The notes under the pieces were generated by a model. That model searched no databases, was not told the DNA's origin, and saw only the letters and a program-made list of their open reading frames with translations. From contig DXQT01000048.1 of NCBI GenBank assembly GCA_019411365.1, positions 1 through 17,101 on the forward strand: 17,101 nt of DNA, given 5' to 3'. This DNA is from Roseburia sp. (GTDB taxonomy: Bacteria > Bacillota_A > Clostridia > Lachnospirales > Lachnospiraceae). The position numbers and the translations under genes were made by a program. Below are positions 14,450 to 17,101 of the stretch, piece after piece (the stretch's first letter is position 1; each line of letters begins with the position of its first letter).

Positions 14450-15760
14450 ATGTGGGCTTATGAAAACGTATTTTATCAAATTTATCCACTTGGATTCTGT
14501 GGAGCACCTTTTGAAAATGACGGAGTGTTAGAACATCGCATTTTAAAAGTAAATGACTGGATTCCTCATATTGAAAAACTTGGGGCAAATGCCATTTATT
14601 TTTCACCGGTATTCGAATCTGACACGCACGGCTATAACACCAGAGATTACACCAAAATTGATACCCGTCTCGGCACGAATGAGGACTTTCAATCTGTCTG
14701 TAAAAACCTTCACAAAGCAGGTATCAAGGTTGTTTTAGATGGTGTATTCAACCATGTTGGAAGAGGTTTCTGGGCATTTCAGGACGTTTTGGAGAAACGA
14801 TGGGATTCCCCATACAAAGACTGGTTTCATATCAGTTTTGACGGTAATTCAAACTACAATGACGGTCTCTGGTATGAAGGCTGGGAAGGCAATTATGATC
14901 TTGTAAAACTGAATTTACGAAATGAAGATGTCATCCAGCATATTTTTTCCTGCATCAAAGGCTGGGTTGAGGAATTTGACATTGACGGCTTACGGCTCGA
15001 TGTTGCATACTGTCTGGATCACGATTTTCTCAGACGGCTCCGCTCTTTCTGCGATGGATTAAAACCGGATTTTTTCCTTGTCGGAGAGACACTTCACGGT
15101 GATTATAACCAGTGGATGAATGATTCCATGTTACATTCTGTCACAAACTACGAGTGTTACAAGGGATTGTATTCCAGTTTTAACAGCATGAATATGTTTG
15201 AGATCAACCACTCCCTGCTCCGTCAGTTTGGCCCGGATAACTGGACTTTATACAAAGGAAAACATCTGCTTTCTTTCGTCGATAACCATGATGTCACCAG
15301 AGTTGCAAGCATTTTATCAAACGAAAATCATCTGCCTTTGATCTATGCTCTCGCCTTTGGCATGCCGGGCATCCCATGCGTCTATTATGGCAGTGAATGG
15401 GGCGCAAAAGCAAAAAAAGAAGATGGTGATCCTGCGCTGCGTGCCTGCTTCGAAAAACCGGAATGGAATGATCTCACAACTTTTATTTCCAAACTGGCAG
15501 AGGCAAAAAAACATTCTGACGCATTGAATTACGGTGATTTCCGTTCGGTTCTTCTGACCAACCGTCAGTGTATTTTTGAGAGGAAAACAGATTCAGAGCG
15601 TGTTCTTGTAGCAATCAATGCGGATGATCAGCCTTTTATGGCACATTTTGACGCCGGATGCGGCACTGCGGTAGATCTGATTACAGAAGAAACACACGAT
15701 TTTGGCGGTGGCAGTGAACTTGCACCTTACAGTGCGGCTTACTGGAAAATGGAACGTTAG
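14450..15760 (+). CDS. intracellular GH13 alpha-glucan hydrolase
   Basis: This 436-residue glycoside hydrolase family 13 protein has a full (beta/alpha)8 barrel. The four conserved regions are DGVFNHVG (97-104), GLRLDVAY with nucleophile Asp184, VGETLHGD with acid/base Glu213, and FVDNHD with His280 and Asp281. A short beta domain ends the protein. There is no signal peptide or membrane segment, so it acts inside the cell, presumably on imported maltodextrins. It lacks the N-terminal beta domain found in classical neopullulanases and cyclomaltodextrinases and starts almost at the first barrel strand (VFYQIYPLGF). The exact specificity cannot be told. GGAGG lies a few bases before the ATG. The stop is 11 bp before a family 3 foldback repeat, which may serve as its transcription end. 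Confidence 0.92.
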   Translation: MWAYENVFYQIYPLGFCGAPFENDGVLEHRILKVNDWIPHIEKLGANAIYFSPVFESDTHGYNTRDYTKIDTRLGTNEDFQSVCKNLHKAGIKVVLDGVFNHVGRGFWAFQDVLEKRWDSPYKDWFHISFDGNSNYNDGLWYEGWEGNYDLVKLNLRNEDVIQHIFSCIKGWVEEFDIDGLRLDVAYCLDHDFLRRLRSFCDGLKPDFFLVGETLHGDYNQWMNDSMLHSVTNYECYKGLYSSFNSMNMFEINHSLLRQFGPDNWTLYKGKHLLSFVDNHDVTRVASILSNENHLPLIYALAFGMPGIPCVYYGSEWGAKAKKEDGDPALRACFEKPEWNDLTTFISKLAEAKKHSDALNYGDFRSVLLTNRQCIFERKTDSERVLVAINADDQPFMAHFDAGCGTAVDLITEETHDFGGGSELAPYSAAYWKMER

Positions 15761-15771
15761 AATGTGATTTT

Positions 15772-16131
15772 GCAGATTCTGTGGTGCCTTTATAGGGTGT
15801 GAGGGGGCAGATATAAACGCCCTCTCACAAGGCAGTCACTTTATGTAATGAAAAAGAAAAACGGTACAGACGAAATATGATGTTCCTGTTCGCCGGGCAT
15901 TCCGCTGGGCTTCTGAGCAAAAATTTTGTGAAGCAGAGCTTCACGAAATTTTTAGAATCCCAGCTCCATGGCTCACGAAGGAAATCATATTTGTCTGCAC
16001 CGTTTTTCTTTCATTTACGCTGTGAATGACTTGTAAGAGGACGCTTATACATGCCCGGTCAACGTTATGAATCGGGGCATGAGTTTCCCAAGTTTATTAG
16101 AATTCCCTCTACATTGCACCATAAAATCTGC
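15772..16131 (+). repeat. family 3 foldback element, copy 1
   Basis: The ends GCAGATTCTGTGGTGC (15772-15787) and GCACCATAAAATCTGC (16116-16131) are near-perfect inverted repeats, and the whole element folds on itself. The arms AATGAAAAAGAAAAACGG and CCGTTTTTCTTTCATT bracket a long stem closing at TTTTGTGAAG-CAGAG-CTTCACGAAA near 15925-15950. Bases 15842-16019 are identical to 16822-16999. Compared with copy 2 it carries about 41 extra bases near 16075-16116, where ATGCCC (16051-16056) and GGGCAT (16075-16080) can pair. No gene is seen in the 473 bases 15761-16233; the plus-strand frame from 16051 starts in this repeat and runs antisense to the VanZ-like gene. Confidence 0.88.
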
Positions 16132-16233
16132 CAATTTACATATAGGAATATGCCTCTCGATGTTTGTTTATCATCAGTGTTTACTTTATCGGGAATTTTT
16201 TCATTTATAACCATGTATTTTCATGATATTTCA

Positions 16234-16650
16234 TCACTTACCCCAATTTTTATTTTGCAAATATTTTATAAGTCTGCAAATCAAGTGATAGATTTCCCTA
16301 ACAATAGAAAAAATAAAAAACATCACTATGAATCCAACAACACCAAACACAATATCTGCAAACTCCATTGCACCTGTATTGGTTACTTTCTGACCGATTT
16401 CAATTGCAAATGTAATGACTAAAATTAAGGTAAATACATATATCCAGGCAATGACCATCACATGATTGTGCTTCGCCAGCCACTTAAACACAGGATAAAC
16501 AATAAATACAAATGCCATTCCAAGCAAACCTATCACAATAAAATGCAACTCTTTATCTGAAAAATTATATTCGTAACTATCATTGAACCGCATCAGATAA
16601 CTGTGGATTTCTGCTATCCACCCAACGATCATATACAAAAATTCCTTCAT
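16234..16650 (-). CDS. VanZ-like small membrane protein
   Basis: The 138-residue protein has three clear hydrophobic segments (about 36-58, 64-86 and 95-118) after a weakly hydrophobic N-terminus. The pattern resembles the VanZ-like family: SDKELHFIVIGLLGM (31-45), then AIEIGQ followed by MEFADIVFGVVGFIVM (about 81-110), corresponding to the family's DK-HF, ExxQ and D-N-G positions, though the usual Asn is replaced by Phe/Gly here. VanZ itself lowers teicoplanin sensitivity; most relatives have no known function, so no resistance is claimed. GGAGGGAG precedes the ATG, and a good promoter lies at 16697-16725. It is a single gene on the minus strand between two direct copies of the family 3 repeat; no transposase is present. 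Confidence 0.7.
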   Translation of the reverse strand: MKEFLYMIVGWIAEIHSYLMRFNDSYEYNFSDKELHFIVIGLLGMAFVFIVYPVFKWLAKHNHVMVIAWIYVFTLILVITFAIEIGQKVTNTGAMEFADIVFGVVGFIVMFFIFSIVREIYHLICRLIKYLQNKNWGK

Positions 16651-16696
16651 TAAGACTCCCTCCCTGCATTAATCTCAAAATAACTGTTTGTGTCAT

Positions 16697-16725
16697 ATCA
16701 TAGCACTTAATATAAAACATGTAAA
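16697..16725 (-). promoter_or_regulatory. promoter of the VanZ-like gene
   Basis: On the minus strand, TTTACA (16720-16725) is separated by 17 bases from TATGAT (16697-16702); each box has five of six consensus bases. Confidence 0.65.
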
Positions 16726-16750
16726 CCGGAGTTTAACTTACCGTAGAGCA

Positions 16751-17069
16751 GCAGATTTTGTGGTGCTTTCTTAGGCTGTGAAGGGGCAGATATAAGCGTC
16801 CTCTCACAAGTCAGAATTTTATATGTAATGAAAAAGAAAAACGGTACAGACGAAATATGATGTTCCTGTTCGCCGGGCATTCCGCTGGGCTTCTGAGCAA
16901 AAATTTTGTGAAGCAGAGCTTCACGAAATTTTTAGAATCCCAGCTCCATGGCTCACGAAGGAAATCATATTTGTCTGCACCGTTTTTCTTTCATTTACGT
17001 TACGAATGACTTGTGAGAGGACGCTTATACATGCCCGATCAACGTTATGAATCGCACCACAAAATCTGC
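16751..17069 (+). repeat. family 3 foldback element, copy 2
   Basis: The perfect 16-bp ends are GCAGATTTTGTGGTGC (16751-16766) and GCACCACAAAATCTGC (17054-17069). Inside, TATAAGCGTCCTCTCACAAG (16791-16810) pairs perfectly with the arm ending near 17030, and the central 178 bases repeat copy 1 exactly. It is in the same orientation as copy 1, 980 bp further on. It has no coding frame. With the promoter of the VanZ-like gene it accounts for 16651-17101; the last 32 bases show nothing. Confidence 0.9.
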
Positions 17070-17101
17070 AATTTACGTTATGGAACTCACGGTTATGGGA
17101 T

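Noticed and set aside
16051..16422. 123-residue plus-strand open frame
   Set aside because: It begins in the foldback repeat, has no ribosome site, reads antisense through the VanZ-like gene and has a low-complexity His/Asn/Lys composition.
15772..17069. Composite transposon or insertion sequence
   Set aside because: No transposase frame in or between the repeats and no clear target duplication; recorded as foldback repeats only.

Overview
The window looks like chromosome from a low-to-moderate GC, Gram-positive anaerobe of the Lachnospiraceae, most like the Roseburia/Agathobacter (Eubacterium rectale) group. The evidence is strong AGGAGG-type ribosome binding sites, TTGACA/TATAAT promoters, a butyrate-pathway crotonase, an intracellular GH13 enzyme and several structured intergenic repeats. 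The taxonomic call is an inference from gene content and style. I saw no rRNA, tRNA, CRISPR array, transposase or phage gene.

Left part (1-4978, all genes on the minus strand). A three-gene operon runs from a good promoter at 3507-3535: glf (UDP-galactopyranose mutase), a family 2 glycosyltransferase, and an unusual fusion of a GNAT-like domain, a small membrane domain and a Tyr/Gly/Asp-rich tail. The first two genes point to making and transferring galactofuranose in a surface glycan. Upstream, a gene-free stretch (3398-3862) holds a row of hairpins ending in a plus-strand terminator, possibly a small RNA. Beyond it lies mutY (A/G-mismatch adenine glycosylase).

Middle (4979-10849). A 214-bp inverted-repeat element separates mutY from crt, a single crotonase gene with a GTG start. 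A candidate Rex (NADH/NAD+) operator lies between its promoter and ribosome binding site. A bidirectional terminator separates crt from a minus-strand operon: amino-acid ABC permease, ATPase, lipoprotein binding protein, and a MATE transporter one base behind the binding protein. The operon has its own promoter and a hairpin in its leader that may be an attenuator.

Right part (10850-17101). Plus-strand genes encode a D-2-hydroxyacid dehydrogenase, a HisC-like aminotransferase, proC and a short intracellular GH13 glucosidase. The first three could join 2-oxo/2-hydroxy acid and amino-acid metabolism, but they have separate promoters or repeat elements between them. A minus-strand VanZ-like small membrane protein then sits between two direct copies of a large foldback repeat.

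The most unusual content is the repeats: three unrelated families of 200-360 bp palindromic, non-coding elements, five copies in all, about 1.3 kb or nearly 8% of the window, all between genes. Two copies of family 1 present the same end to the start of a downstream gene. The two copies of family 3 share a perfectly identical 178-bp hairpin core although their flanks have diverged.
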